A DNA stretch of 64,000 bases, from contig CBDCXE010000006.1 in NCBI GenBank assembly GCA_965223725.1, forward strand, positions 620,001 to 684,000, read 5' to 3'. Position numbers and translations under genes: made by a program. Each line of letters opens with the position of its first letter. Position 1 is the first letter of the stretch. The DNA is from CBDCXE01 sp965223725 [NCBI: Nitrospinota bacterium] (GTDB lineage: Bacteria > Nitrospinota_A > UBA7883). This document shows positions 7,745-22,083 of the stretch, piece by piece. Under the pieces are notes generated by a model, which was not told the origin of the DNA, did no database searches, and saw only the letters and a program-made list of their open reading frames with translations.

Positions 7745-10700
7745 ATGAGTAAAACAGTAGGCTACAGATCAGGTAGAGAGCCGATCAAGCGGCAGAATTT
7801 TTCAAGGATTCCATCGATCATTGATATTCCCAACATGCTTGAGGTTCAAACCAGATCGTACGAGAAGTTTCTGCAAAGAAACAGCCAACCTAATAATCGC
7901 GAAGATATAGGTTTACTGGAAGTATTTACCAGAACATTTCCGATTTCAGATTATAACGACACGGCGACACTTGAGTTCAAAGGCTATGAGCTTGGCATCT
8001 GGGAGTGCAACTGTGGCGAATATATGGAGCTCGGCGGCCCTGGTGTTGTATGCGCCAGTTGCGGCAAAGAGGTTGTATACAAAGAGAAATTCCAGGTCAG
8101 TGAATGCCGCCAAAGGGGGCTGACGTACGCCGATCCTTTAAAAATACTGGTCCAACTTATCATATATAGCGTTGATGAAGATACGGGCGAGAAAGTGATC
8201 CGGGAAGTCAAGGAACAGAAAATATACCTGGGTGAGATCCCTTTGATGACCCAGACCGGCACATTCATTATAAATGGAACAGAGCGTGTGGCGGTAAGCC
8301 AGATGCACCGTTCGCCAGGTGCAGTATTTACATCGGAAAAGGGTAAAGGCTCCCAGGCGGGGCAGATGGTCTATTCCGCCAGGCTGATACCGTACAGGGG
8401 TTCCTGGCTCGACTTCGAGTTCGACATCAAGGATTTTCTGAATGTGCGTATCGACCGGCGCAGAAAGTTTTTTGTCACTACACTGTTAAGGGCTTTGGGT
8501 TACGACACGGAAGATATCTTGTCATATTTTTATAAATTTGTGCAGGTTAACTATAATACGGACAAGGATGAGTTTAACGTCAATACTGGCAAAGAGCTGC
8601 TCGGTATAGGCTTCAAGCCGGCATCAGAGGTCAAGGATGGGAAGACCGGCGATGTTATAGCCAAGGCAGGCCGCAAGCTGACAAAGAAAAGCATGAAGCT
8701 GATGCTGGCGTCTGGCGTAGAATCAATGCCGATCGACGCTGAAGATTTAATTGGCAAATTTTGCGCGGAAGATGTGGTGGACGAGCAGTCTGGCGAAGTG
8801 CTAATCGAGATCAACACTGCAATCTCTGAAGAAACGTTGGATATCATAAGGTCGAGAAAGATCAGCGGCTTTCAGATTTTGGGTATCGGTGAACAGTTAA
8901 ACGATACAGCCATCCGAGATACAATGGCGCTCGACAAGGTTGAAACGGAAGAAGAAGCGTTAAAAGAGATTTATAAACGAATGCGTCCAGGAGATCCGCC
9001 CACGGCTGAAACCGCAAAAACGCTATTCGACAACCTTTTTTTCGACCCAAAACGGTATGACCTCTCGGAGGTGGGCCGGCTGAAATTGAATGACAAGCTG
9101 GAACTTGATTATCCATTGAACCAGAGGTTGCTTACCAAAGAAGATATTTTAAAAACGGTCCGTGTCCTGATCGATCTGCGACAAGGCATCGGGCAGACTG
9201 ATGACATCGACCATTTAGGCAACCGGAGAGTTCGATCCGTGGGCGAGTCGGTGGAAAACCAGTTCCGGGTTGGGCTTGTCCGTATGGAAAAGGCAATCAA
9301 GGAGCGGATGAACATGATGGATCTTGCGGTATCAATGCCGCACGACCTGATAAACGCGAAGCCTGTTACCGCCGCTATAAGGGAGTTTTTCGGATCGAGC
9401 CAGCTATCACAATTTATGGATCAGACAAACCCGCTTTCGTCTATCACCCACAAACGGCGTTTATCGGCATTGGGTCCTGGCGGTTTGACCAGGGAGCGCG
9501 CAGGGTTCGAAGTGCGTGACGTGCACCCCAGCCACTATGGCCGGATATGCCCCATCGAAACCCCTGAAGGGCCGAACATCGGTCTGATCTCTTCTCTGTC
9601 GACTTTTGCGCGGGTTAACGATTTTGGGTTTATCGAAACACCATACAGAAAAGCGGAGAACGGCGTTGTCACCAACGAGGTGCATTATCTGTCCGCCATG
9701 GAAGAGGATAAATATACGATCGCGCAGGCGAACGCGCTGCTGGATGAAAATGGCAGGTTCATCAAGGACCTGATCCAGACCAGGCAACGGGGCGATTATG
9801 TCATGGCGCCGCCGACCGAGATCGACTATATGGATGTCTCGCCCAAACAGCTGGTGTCTGTGGCCGCCGCGCTGATACCGTTTTTGGAGAATGATGACGC
9901 CAACAGGGCGCTGATGGGGTCTAACATGCAACGTCAGGCTGTGCCTTTATTACATACGGAAGCGCCACTGGTGGGCACTGGTATGGAAGCGATCGTTTCC
10001 CGTGATTCCGGTGCTGTCGTGGTGGCGCGCAACTCTGGCGAGGTTATCAGCCTCGACTCTGGCCGTATCGTTGTCCGAACAGACGCAAAGAGCAGGGATA
10101 AATCCCAGGTGGATATTTATAACCTGACGAAGTATGACCGGTCGAACCAGAACACCTGTGTCAACCAGATACCGATCGTGTCGTTGGGGCAAAAGATCAA
10201 AAGCGGCGATGTGATCGCCGATGGTCAATCGACCGACCGGGGCGAGCTGGCGCTGGGTCGTAACGTGCTGGTGGCTTTTATGCCATGGAACGGCTACAAC
10301 TTCGAGGACGCTATCATAGTCTCGGAGAAGCTGGTGAAACGGGATGTGTACACTTCGATTCATATTGAGGAGTTTGAAGTAGAAGCGCGCGATACCCGAC
10401 AGGGCAATGAAGAGATCACCGCTGATATACCGAATATTTCTGAAGAAGCGCTCAAAAATCTCGACGAGTCAGGAATCATCAGGATAGGCGCCAAGGTAAA
10501 GACCGGAGATATCCTGGTCGGCAAAGTTACTCCTAAAGGTGAAACGCTATTATCACCGGAAGAAAAGCTGCTAAAAGCGATTTTCGGTGAAAAAGCGGGC
10601 GATGTGCGTGACACATCCCTGAAAGTTCCGCCTGGAAACGAAGGAACCGTTATCAGCGTAAAAGTGTTCACCCGCAGGGGCGCGGAAAAGGACGCGCGCA

Positions 10701-11794
10701 CCCTGGCCATAGAGGAAGAAGAAAAGGCCCGCCTGGAGAAAGATATGTCGGAGGAGATTTCGATTGTTTCGCAGGAGCGGGATGTGAAACTGCGCTCCAT
10801 GCTGGTGGGAAGGGAAGTGGCAGCCCCTCTAAAAAGAGGGTCGAAAGATGACATAGAGGCCAAAACAATTCTTACAGAGGAAGTGTTGGCGGATCTGGAT
10901 GGCAGGGACCTGCTTAAACTCGAAATTTCTAAACCGGGCGACATTATTGAAAAAATTACCCAGGTGGAAGAAGAGAGCAAAACACTGATTGATGAGCTTC
11001 GCAACAGATATGAAGATCGAATCGATAAATTCTCCCGGGGCGACGAGCTGGCCCCTGGTGTTATCAAGATGGTCAAGGTATATGTCGCCATCAAGCGCAA
11101 ACTTCAGGTGGGTGACAAAATGGCCGGAAGACATGGTAACAAAGGTGTTGTCTCTGTCATCGTGCCAGAAGAGGACATGCCTTTTACAGAGGATGGACAG
11201 CCGGTTGAGGTTGTGCTGAATCCGCTGGGCGTGCCATCCCGTATGAACGTCGGCCAGATAATGGAGACCAATCTGGGCATGGCGGCCAAGCGTCTTGGCG
11301 AGCATATGATGACCCCGGTGTTTGATGGGGCGCATGAAAAAGATATTACTGATCTGCTGGAGCAATCGGGTTATCCGGCCAATGGCAAGATCTCGCTGAT
11401 TGATGGAATGAGCGGCGAACAGTTCGAGCAGAAAGTGCTGGTCGGCTATATATATATGCTCAAGCTGCACCATCTGGTGGACGACAAGATACATGCCCGT
11501 TCCACCGGCCCATACTCGCTGGTTACCCAACAGCCCTTGGGCGGCAAGGCCCAGTTCGGTGGACAACGGTTGGGTGAAATGGAGGTCTGGGCGCTGGAGG
11601 CCTATGGCGCCGCGCATACCCTGCAGGAGATGCTGACCGTTAAATCGGACGATGTGGAGGGCCGCAAACGGATGTATGAGTCGATCGTTAAAGGTGATCA
11701 TTCCCTCAACCCCGGCCTTCCGGAATCGTTTAACGTCCTGGTCAAAGAGCTGCAGGCGCTGGCCCTGGATGTGGAGCTGATGCAACAGTCGTAG
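7745..11794 (+). CDS. rpoB: DNA-directed RNA polymerase subunit beta
   Basis: A 1349-residue catalytic subunit. The rifampicin region ([16 protein letters not shown] and [20 protein letters not shown]) retains the Asp, His and Ser residues of sensitive enzymes, so no resistance substitution is seen. The C-terminus contains the conserved [19 protein letters not shown] and [20 protein letters not shown] segments. GGAGG precedes the ATG. A Cys-rich pair of motifs near residues 90-110 (CNCG and CASCG) could form a zinc site. Confidence 0.99.
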   Translation: MSKTVGYRSGREPIKRQNFSRIPSIIDIPNMLEVQTRSYEKFLQRNSQPNNREDIGLLEVFTRTFPISDYNDTATLEFKGYELGIWECNCGEYMELGGPGVVCASCGKEVVYKEKFQVSECRQRGLTYADPLKILVQLIIYSVDEDTGEKVIREVKEQKIYLGEIPLMTQTGTFIINGTERVAVSQMHRSPGAVFTSEKGKGSQAGQMVYSARLIPYRGSWLDFEFDIKDFLNVRIDRRRKFFVTTLLRALGYDTEDILSYFYKFVQVNYNTDKDEFNVNTGKELLGIGFKPASEVKDGKTGDVIAKAGRKLTKKSMKLMLASGVESMPIDAEDLIGKFCAEDVVDEQSGEVLIEINTAISEETLDIIRSRKISGFQILGIGEQLNDTAIRDTMALDKVETEEEALKEIYKRMRPGDPPTAETAKTLFDNLFFDPKRYDLSEVGRLKLNDKLELDYPLNQRLLTKEDILKTVRVLIDLRQGIGQTDDIDHLGNRRVRSVGESVENQFRVGLVRMEKAIKERMNMMDLAVSMPHDLINAKPVTAAIREFFGSSQLSQFMDQTNPLSSITHKRRLSALGPGGLTRERAGFEVRDVHPSHYGRICPIETPEGPNIGLISSLSTFARVNDFGFIETPYRKAENGVVTNEVHYLSAMEEDKYTIAQANALLDENGRFIKDLIQTRQRGDYVMAPPTEIDYMDVSPKQLVSVAAALIPFLENDDANRALMGSNMQRQAVPLLHTEAPLVGTGMEAIVSRDSGAVVVARNSGEVISLDSGRIVVRTDAKSRDKSQVDIYNLTKYDRSNQNTCVNQIPIVSLGQKIKSGDVIADGQSTDRGELALGRNVLVAFMPWNGYNFEDAIIVSEKLVKRDVYTSIHIEEFEVEARDTRQGNEEITADIPNISEEALKNLDESGIIRIGAKVKTGDILVGKVTPKGETLLSPEEKLLKAIFGEKAGDVRDTSLKVPPGNEGTVISVKVFTRRGAEKDARTLAIEEEEKARLEKDMSEEISIVSQERDVKLRSMLVGREVAAPLKRGSKDDIEAKTILTEEVLADLDGRDLLKLEISKPGDIIEKITQVEEESKTLIDELRNRYEDRIDKFSRGDELAPGVIKMVKVYVAIKRKLQVGDKMAGRHGNKGVVSVIVPEEDMPFTEDGQPVEVVLNPLGVPSRMNVGQIMETNLGMAAKRLGEHMMTPVFDGAHEKDITDLLEQSGYPANGKISLIDGMSGEQFEQKVLVGYIYMLKLHHLVDDKIHARSTGPYSLVTQQPLGGKAQFGGQRLGEMEVWALEAYGAAHTLQEMLTVKSDDVEGRKRMYESIVKGDHSLNPGLPESFNVLVKELQALALDVELMQQS

Positions 11795-11859
11795 GCTACA
11801 CCGGCGAAACTGGATTATAAAAATAAAATTTAATAAATATATTTATTAGGAGATACAAA

Positions 11860-16158
<4,299 letters not shown>

Positions 16159-16184
16159 CTCGGCGCCAGGTATAAGTTTTGTAT

Positions 16185-16214
16185 AAGCCGGTGACAAACT
16201 TCACCGGCTTTTTT
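16185..16214 (+). terminator. intrinsic terminator after rpoC
   Basis: A perfect 10-bp stem, AAGCCGGTGA (16185-16194) with TCACCGGCTT (16201-16210), a 6-base loop and a run of T (16209-16214). It begins 26 bases after the rpoC stop and closes the tuf-rpoBC block. Confidence 0.93.
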
Positions 16215-16270
16215 ACTTGCTAAATTGGCTGCCTTCATCCGTGTCAAGCAAGCTGGCAGATGAGGAATAA

Positions 16271-18064
16271 ATGTTTGGATTCAAGGAGATTGGGAAAACC
16301 GGGAAAAAGATATCCGACATCCTGGAAACCTGGGGATCGCACGAGCATACATTCCTGATTGTGGTTTCCGGCTTGCTCGGTGTAATCTGCGGTTTGCTGG
16401 CCGTTGTATTCGAGCAGTTGATAGATATGGTATGGGATGGTTTTTTCGAACATCCCAAGTTTTTGTTTTCCAGCGATTCCAGCTTATATTACTACATCCT
16501 TGTTCCACTGATCCCTGCGCTGGGAGGCCTGTTGATCGGGTTGTTGACCTGGCGGTTCAAAATGGGTTACGAGTCTGCTTCCGCCGCTGAAGTGATGAAA
16601 TGGGCTGCGGTTGATGGTGGGTCGGTTAAGCCGAGGACCATATGGTTTCGCATGTTATCCACAATTATATTTTTAGGCAGTGGCGGTTCCGGAGGACGTG
16701 AAGGCCCCATCGCGCAAATCTGCGGCGCCATGGGCTCCGCCATAGGTCAGTTTCTGAAAATGTCTACAGACAGGCTGCGACTGCTCGTTGGTTGCGGCGC
16801 GGCGGCGGGCATCGCGGCGTCGTTTAATGCTCCGATCGCTGGTGTTATTTTCACGGTGGAGCTTATCCTGGGCGACTTTAATGTCATATCGTTCCTGCCG
16901 CTGGTCATCAGCTCTGTCATGGCCACAACCACCAAACGATTACTGATCGGTGATGTGCCCGCATTCGTCGCGCCCTCCTATTCCCTGGTTTCATATTGGG
17001 AGATCGTTCTTTACTTTATCCTTGGTATACTTTGCGGCCTGGTATCGATGCTGTTCTTCAAGGTTTATTTTAAAGTGGATGAATTCTTTAGTAAAAAAGT
17101 GAACATTCACCCTGTTTTAAAACCAGCGTTGGGCGGGCTGATAATCGGGTTCATCGCCATCTTCTTTCCACAGGTGATGGGCGGTGGTTACACTGTGATG
17201 GACGATATGCTAAACGGCCATATGATCTGGTATATTGCGCTGGCGCTTATATTCATGAAGATCATCGCTACTGCGATTTCGCTCGGCTCTGGTGGCTCGG
17301 GTGGTGTGTTCGCTCCTGCTCTGTTTATCGGGTGTATGACCGGGGGTGTGGTGGGTTCGCTGGCAAACGCGGTTTTCCCCGATTCCACAGCTTCCGCTGG
17401 AGCGTACGCAATGGTGGGTATTGGCGCCGTTATGGCGGCTGTCGCCCATGCGCCGCTCACCAATATATTGATGGGATATGAGCTTACCGGTAATTATCTG
17501 ATCATTCTCCCGATCATGACTGCTTGCATTATGTCCACTTTTGTTATGACCCGCTATTCCGACAAATCACTTTATACAGAGAAGCTGAGCCGACGCGGTA
17601 TTGAGCTGTGGCGCGGGCGCGACCTGACCATCATGGATAAAATCAAGGTGTCGGATGTGATGCATAAGAGCGTGACCACTATACCCGAACATCTTCCATT
17701 CGGCGAGTTGATGCAGTTGGTGGCAAGCTCCCGGGATAACTATTTTCCGGTTGTGGACAGGGATGAAAAACTGAGCGGGATAATATCGATGCAGAATATC
17801 AGGGAGATCATGCTCGACTCGGAAGATCTGTGCAACCTGGTGGTGGCCAAAGAGATTGCCACTCTGGATGTATTGACACTCCATGGCGATAATAACCTGA
17901 ATGAAGCAATGGAAAAATTTGGACTGCGTGATATTGAGCAGCTGCCGGTGGTCAGGGCGGACGAGCCGAGGATAATTGTCGGGATGTTGAGCCGTATGGA
18001 TGTTATCGCCGCATATAAAAAGGAAGTGCTTAAAAAAACAACATCGGCTGAAGAGAGCGTGTAA
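16271..18064 (+). CDS. ClC-family chloride channel/transporter with C-terminal CBS pair
   Basis: A 597-residue inner-membrane protein. Residues 25-430 hold the multi-helix ClC core with GSGGSGGREGP (136-146) and GSGGSGGVFAPAL (339-351), the anion-selectivity loops. The gating glutamate of GREGP (E144) is present, which in characterised family members goes with proton-coupled or gated transport. Residues from about 455 to 590 form two CBS domains likely to bind adenine nucleotides. GAGGAA precedes the ATG. It stands alone after the rpoC terminator and converges with the next gene. Exact ion and direction of transport cannot be told. Confidence 0.93.
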   Translation: MFGFKEIGKTGKKISDILETWGSHEHTFLIVVSGLLGVICGLLAVVFEQLIDMVWDGFFEHPKFLFSSDSSLYYYILVPLIPALGGLLIGLLTWRFKMGYESASAAEVMKWAAVDGGSVKPRTIWFRMLSTIIFLGSGGSGGREGPIAQICGAMGSAIGQFLKMSTDRLRLLVGCGAAAGIAASFNAPIAGVIFTVELILGDFNVISFLPLVISSVMATTTKRLLIGDVPAFVAPSYSLVSYWEIVLYFILGILCGLVSMLFFKVYFKVDEFFSKKVNIHPVLKPALGGLIIGFIAIFFPQVMGGGYTVMDDMLNGHMIWYIALALIFMKIIATAISLGSGGSGGVFAPALFIGCMTGGVVGSLANAVFPDSTASAGAYAMVGIGAVMAAVAHAPLTNILMGYELTGNYLIILPIMTACIMSTFVMTRYSDKSLYTEKLSRRGIELWRGRDLTIMDKIKVSDVMHKSVTTIPEHLPFGELMQLVASSRDNYFPVVDRDEKLSGIISMQNIREIMLDSEDLCNLVVAKEIATLDVLTLHGDNNLNEAMEKFGLRDIEQLPVVRADEPRIIVGMLSRMDVIAAYKKEVLKKTTSAEESV

Positions 18065-18082
18065 TCAAAGCATACAAGCTGG

Positions 18083-18994
18083 CTAATATTTTCGCCAATG
18101 TTTTGGAACCGCATGTTGAGAGGCATACCGCTCCAGCTTACGGAAAAGTTTATTAGCTTCTGCGTACTGTTTTTCCGCCAATTGAATAGTTCTTTGCGCA
18201 TCCGCCGAATTTTGGCTCTGAATCTTAAGCTTTTCGGTTACCTGTTTCCATCGGTTCCGGGTATCTGCAAAGCGGCGATAATTATTGCGCCACCACCTCT
18301 CATCATGGCCAGCGGGCATATTTCTTTTTGGCTCTGTTTCCTGGAATACGATTACGTTTTTTGATGTGTCGATATTGGTCTTATAATTTGCGACGAAGAT
18401 CATACCCAGGAGCCCGTCAAATTCGCTTGAGATGGAATCGACAATCGTGGTCGGCACAAACTCTGTGTATGCTCCACCCACCGATACCTTGTCGATTATT
18501 GTTTCAAACGCCGGTACTATGCCACCGATTCCTCCTGCGGCTGATCGTAATAGTCCTTCATCAGTATCCAGGAGCCCAAGCTTTTTCGCCAGCTTTGGCG
18601 AGATTGTTAGTGTTGGCGCCCCAGTATCAAAGGCCATGGGGACAGTGATGGAATCATTAAAAGTAACCGGTATAATAATCCTCCGGGCATATCCTTCATA
18701 TGCCCGGTATGGGACTGTATATCTGTTCAGCTTTAATAACCTGTTTGAAAGTTGAGCAGACGACGCTGGGCTCGATGTATTGCTTTGGGATTTTACTGTG
18801 GACCCGGGCTGCTTTTTGAAATCTTTTGTTTCAATCTGATCTCTGTATTTTGCGGGTATATTTGATTTGGAATCGGTGAAATGCACTTCGCCAGCATCGT
18901 CTGTCCATTTATAATACTCCGCCGCTTTCGACGTTTGAGCGCCGAGAAGTGTAACTAAAATATAAAGTATTAACTGTGTTGTGAACTGCCTCAT
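18083..18994 (-). CDS. secreted DUF4124 and retropepsin-like aspartyl protease protein
   Basis: A 303-residue exported protein. A signal peptide (about residues 1-24, ending SKA) precedes a DUF4124 segment (YYKWTDDAGEVHFTDSKSNI). Residues 103-220 resemble a retropepsin-like single-domain aspartyl protease: AFDTGAPTLTIS carries the catalytic-type D123-T-G, and EFDGLLGMIF fits the second conserved strand of that fold. The C-terminal 70 residues are charged and probably coiled-coil. DUF4124 is mostly found in proteobacterial envelope proteins of unknown role. The enzymatic call is inference from motif and topology; the substrate is unknown. It is transcribed toward the ClC gene and divergently from tRNA-Pro. 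Confidence 0.75.
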   Translation of the reverse strand: MRQFTTQLILYILVTLLGAQTSKAAEYYKWTDDAGEVHFTDSKSNIPAKYRDQIETKDFKKQPGSTVKSQSNTSSPASSAQLSNRLLKLNRYTVPYRAYEGYARRIIIPVTFNDSITVPMAFDTGAPTLTISPKLAKKLGLLDTDEGLLRSAAGGIGGIVPAFETIIDKVSVGGAYTEFVPTTIVDSISSEFDGLLGMIFVANYKTNIDTSKNVIVFQETEPKRNMPAGHDERWWRNNYRRFADTRNRWKQVTEKLKIQSQNSADAQRTIQLAEKQYAEANKLFRKLERYASQHAVPKHWRKY

Positions 18995-19019
18995 ACCAGA
19001 CCCAGCATTGATTTAATTT

Positions 19020-19033
19020 TACTGTTAACAGTA
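19020..19033. promoter_or_regulatory. perfect 14-bp palindrome upstream of the DUF4124 gene
   Basis: TACTGTTAACAGTA is a perfect palindrome 26-39 bases before the ATG of the leftward gene. Read on that strand it overlaps TATACT, a plausible -10, so it could be a repressor site. No partner half-sites were seen. Confidence 0.35.
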
Positions 19034-19135
19034 TACAGCGTAACTGCGCGCCAGAATATTAAATAGAAATTTAATTGAAATGCTGCTCATGTTTACAGAC
19101 GTTTATTGTAGAAAAGTAATATAATAACAATCCAT

Positions 19136-19212
19136 CGGGACGTGGCTCAGTCTGGTAGAGTACTCGCTTCGGGAGCGAGGGGTCGGCGGTTCAAATCCGC
19201 CCGTCCCGACCA
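19136..19212 (+). tRNA. tRNA-Pro (CGG)
   Basis: A 77-base cloverleaf with acceptor CGGGACG/CGTCCCG, anticodon loop TTCGGGA (CGG), T-loop TTCAAAT and encoded CCA. It stands alone between the DUF4124 gene and rpmH. Confidence 0.97.
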
Positions 19213-19442
19213 CTGCCGTGGGAAGGCCAATTATCCTGTCGGGATTAGTGGCAAGGTTTTTTCTTTGTTTACGAGTGATTGCCAACTCCTCTAATCATAT
19301 AAGTCCGCAGGCAAGCTCTGGACCTGAGTCTTCGCGCGCATAGAAGACAACTATGATATACCGCCAATGCAATGAAAGCGCCGCTCAGGCGCCATCGTTT
19401 GCTTTTGGATTGGAATAGAATTCAATTTCATAAGAGTAAACC
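19213..19442. other. intergenic region between tRNA-Pro and rpmH
   Basis: No convincing gene. It contains a short GCGCC/GGCGC hairpin near 19379-19393 without a T-tract. I looked for DnaA boxes because rpmH is often near the origin, and found none that match well. Confidence 0.5.
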
Positions 19443-19472
19443 TTGACTAGTTTCGTTAAATTATAATAAAAT
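19443..19472 (+). promoter_or_regulatory. putative sigma-70 promoter of rpmH-rnpA-yidDC-jag
   Basis: TTGACT at 19443-19448, an 18-base spacer and TAAAAT at 19467-19472, about 85 bases before rpmH. The region is AT-rich, as expected for a strong promoter. Confidence 0.55.
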
Positions 19473-19557
19473 GCTAGTTTGCTTAAGATGATAACCGATA
19501 GGATGGTCCTCATTATTCTGGACTCTGGATCGGGTTAATCGGTAATGGAGGAGTTTG

Positions 19558-19692
19558 ATGAAAAGAACATATCAGCCCCATAATCTCCGTAGGAAAAGAA
19601 CCCACGGGTTCATGGCGCGAAAGAAGACCAAAGGGGGTCGAGCTGTCCTTAAAAGGAGAAGGGCAAGGGGGAGAAAGCGGTTGACGGTATAA
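19558..19692 (+). CDS. rpmH: 50S ribosomal protein L34
   Basis: A 44-residue, very basic protein of the large subunit: [18 protein letters not shown], then a Lys/Arg-rich C-terminus ending KRLTV. GGAGG lies 7 bases before the ATG. Its stop codon TAA overlaps the presumed rnpA start. Confidence 0.97.
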   Translation: MKRTYQPHNLRRKRTHGFMARKKTKGGRAVLKRRRARGRKRLTV

Positions 19693-20051
19693 CCGATGAG
19701 CGTCGCTTATTTAGACAAGCGGATAAGCTTTGTAAATCATCTGAATTTTTAGCAGTTTTTAAAAGTCGGAAACGGGTTTCAGGCGCAGGTTTAGCCATCG
19801 GTTACAAGAAGAATAAGCTAGGCAGATCCAGGCTTGGGCTGGTCGTGCCGCGCAAGGCAGGCAAAGCGCATAATCGTAACCATATCAAACGTATAACGCG
19901 TGAAGTTTTCCGAATAAACAGATCCAGACTGCCGGAGGGTTATGACATTGTTGTGAAAATTGCTCCAAAGGTCATTAACCTTGAATATAACGATATTGAA
20001 ATGGAGTTTGAAAATTTGGTTTCAATAATTTTGACGAATAATAGTGAATAA
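19689..20051 (+). CDS. rnpA: ribonuclease P protein component, non-canonical start
   Basis: Protein subunit of RNase P, which with its RNA removes tRNA 5' leaders. The frame gives [20 protein letters not shown], then [20 protein letters not shown] with the RNR motif ([13 protein letters not shown]), matching the whole family fold. The open frame begins after a stop at 19650-19652 and contains no ATG, GTG or TTG before the GTG at 19845, which lies inside the conserved core. The likeliest start is ATA at 19689, overlapping the rpmH stop as ATAA, exactly where ATGA coupling would be expected. That start gives 120 residues, the normal size. A sequencing error (G to A at 19691) is an alternative. 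Confidence 0.85.
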   Translation: MTDERRLFRQADKLCKSSEFLAVFKSRKRVSGAGLAIGYKKNKLGRSRLGLVVPRKAGKAHNRNHIKRITREVFRINRSRLPEGYDIVVKIAPKVINLEYNDIEMEFENLVSIILTNNSE

Positions 20052-20084
20052 AACAGGCGTTGCGCCGAGCCAAATTTAGTAAAC

Positions 20085-20294
20085 ATGAAAAAGATTATTG
20101 TATATATATTAAAAGCTTATAAACTAATGGTTTCGCCATTGTTGCCACCTGCCTGCGGTTATTATCCAACATGTTCTGTATATGCTGTTGAAGCTGTAGA
20201 AAAATATGGTATTTCGCGTGGCGTTTTTTTCGCCATTAAAAGGCTTCTACGGTGCACTCCGCTCCATAAGGGGGGGTATGATCCTGTTCCATAA
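20085..20294 (+). CDS. yidD: membrane protein insertion efficiency factor YidD
   Basis: A 69-residue protein with the family signature PPACGYYPTCSVYAVEA and a C-terminal LLRCTPLHKGGYDPVP. It is thought to assist YidC-dependent insertion at the inner membrane. It lies between rnpA and yidC, its standard place, and its stop codon abuts the yidC ATG with no gap. Confidence 0.96.
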   Translation: MKKIIVYILKAYKLMVSPLLPPACGYYPTCSVYAVEAVEKYGISRGVFFAIKRLLRCTPLHKGGYDPVP

Positions 20295-22073
20295 ATGTTA
20301 GATCGCAACTTTATTCTAGCGCTGGCAGTTTCTGTAACGCTGGTGGTTTCTTATAATCTCTACTATCAGTGGCGCTTTGGTGATTATCTAAATGAACAGC
20401 CTGCCAAGCAAGCAGCGCAACAGGCTGAGAAAGAACAAAAAGCAGAACATCAAGCTGCGCCAGCAGGGCCTCCGACTGATGGCAACAAAGCAACTGTTGA
20501 TGGTAGCTCCTCTGCTGTGCCTTCTGCGCCTGCTGTTGAAGGAACTGCGGACGCTCCGGTCCAGCCAGTTGAAAGCGGCAGTTCTGTGGACAATACGAGG
20601 CCTGTCTCCGCAAAAGGGGTGGAGGAGATCAAGATTTCCACAGGTGTGGCACAGATAATCTTGTCCAACCTTGGCGCTGTGCCGGTCGCATATGACTTGA
20701 CGGAGTATCATGATGAGAATGCTGAAAATATAAGCCTTATTTTTGATCAAAAGAAATATAAAGAGAAGTTATTGGAGGAGGGGTATGATGAAGAGGAAAA
20801 GGCAGGTTCCAAATCAGGCGCGAATTTTTACCCGACCCTTGGTCTTAAATTTCCGGTTGGAGCCTTCTCCAGGGTTGTAAATAGAGCATTGTTTAACAGC
20901 AATGTATCAGAAAAAAAAATAGAACTGGCAGAAGGTGATAAACCGAAAACAATAAAGTACAATTTTGTTGACGGATCGGGTGTTGCGGTAGAGAAGATAT
21001 ACACATTCTATCCAGGTAAATATTATTTCGATTTTTCCATTATTGTAAAATCAACACCAAAATGGGGCGAGTTTGATTATTCCCTTGTATGGTATGGGCT
21101 TGGCGATGAAAACAGCGATTTTATATCGTATTACTCATACCTGGGGCCGATCGTGATGGTTAATGGAATGCGGATGGCGGAACCACCTGAAGATGATGAA
21201 CCTTTAAGAGAGTATGAAGGCAATATCACATGGGCGGCTTTGACAAACAGATATTTTACGATGTTTGGCATTCCGGAATCGTCAGGAAACCAGTCAGTCT
21301 CATCACGGTACCTGGACGACTCTAACGCCACATTGGAATGGAACAATAAAGCGCGGCTGATTGAACAACCTTTCAACATTCGGTTCTACCTGGGTCCCAA
21401 AAGGCACGACTTGCTAAAAGAGCATGACCTGGAAATCAAATCGATTATTAACTACGGCTGGTTCGATATAATAGCCAAACCGATGTTTTGGGTTCTGAAC
21501 CAGTTTCACAGCTTGACCGGCAACTGGGGTTGGGCGATCATTTTGCTCACGGCTGTTGTAAAAATCCTGTTTTTTCCTTTGACCCAGAGAGGTTTCAAAT
21601 CGATGCAGAAATTGCAAAAACTTCAGCCACAAATGAAGCGATTGCAAGAAGCGTATAAAGATGACAAGGAAAAAATGAACCAGGAGATGATGGCGCTGTA
21701 TAAAGAGCATAAGGTAAACCCGGTGGGTGGCTGTATGCCGATGATTTTACAGATACCCATCTTTTTCGCGTTATACAAAGTGCTATTAGAGTCAATAGAG
21801 CTTAAAGGGGCCGAATTTATATTGTGGATCAAGGATTTATCCCTCCAAGACCCCTACTATGTAACGCCATTGCTAATGGGAGCCAGTATGTTTGTGCAGC
21901 AGATGATGACCCCGAAAACAGGAGACCCGATGCAGAGGAAAATGATGATGGCTCTGCCGGTGATTTTTACAGTTATGTTCCTTACCTTCCCTGCCGGGCT
22001 TGTTGTTTATTGGCTCGTAAATAATATATTAACAATTGGACAGCAGTGGATCATATATAGAGAAGCTAAATAA
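20295..22073 (+). CDS. yidC: membrane protein insertase YidC
   Basis: A 592-residue inner-membrane insertase of the Gram-negative type. It has an N-terminal helix (residues 4-24), a low-complexity Ala/Pro/Glu linker (about 35-110), the large periplasmic P1 domain to about residue 370, then the five-helix core with NWGWAIILLTAVVKILFFPL and the cytoplasmic Lys-rich loop (residues 435-475). It acts with or without SecYEG. It directly follows yidD and precedes jag. Confidence 0.97.
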   Translation: MLDRNFILALAVSVTLVVSYNLYYQWRFGDYLNEQPAKQAAQQAEKEQKAEHQAAPAGPPTDGNKATVDGSSSAVPSAPAVEGTADAPVQPVESGSSVDNTRPVSAKGVEEIKISTGVAQIILSNLGAVPVAYDLTEYHDENAENISLIFDQKKYKEKLLEEGYDEEEKAGSKSGANFYPTLGLKFPVGAFSRVVNRALFNSNVSEKKIELAEGDKPKTIKYNFVDGSGVAVEKIYTFYPGKYYFDFSIIVKSTPKWGEFDYSLVWYGLGDENSDFISYYSYLGPIVMVNGMRMAEPPEDDEPLREYEGNITWAALTNRYFTMFGIPESSGNQSVSSRYLDDSNATLEWNNKARLIEQPFNIRFYLGPKRHDLLKEHDLEIKSIINYGWFDIIAKPMFWVLNQFHSLTGNWGWAIILLTAVVKILFFPLTQRGFKSMQKLQKLQPQMKRLQEAYKDDKEKMNQEMMALYKEHKVNPVGGCMPMILQIPIFFALYKVLLESIELKGAEFILWIKDLSLQDPYYVTPLLMGASMFVQQMMTPKTGDPMQRKMMMALPVIFTVMFLTFPAGLVVYWLVNNILTIGQQWIIYREAK

Positions 22074-22083
22074 GAGGTGATTG

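Noticed and set aside
19103-19285. Small minus-strand frame with GGFEPPTPRSRSEYSTRL
   Set aside because: This well-known spurious protein is the antisense translation of a tRNA gene, here tRNA-Pro.
19213-19557. Possible replication origin near rpmH
   Set aside because: rpmH-rnpA often flank oriC, but no good DnaA-box cluster was found and dnaA is not present.
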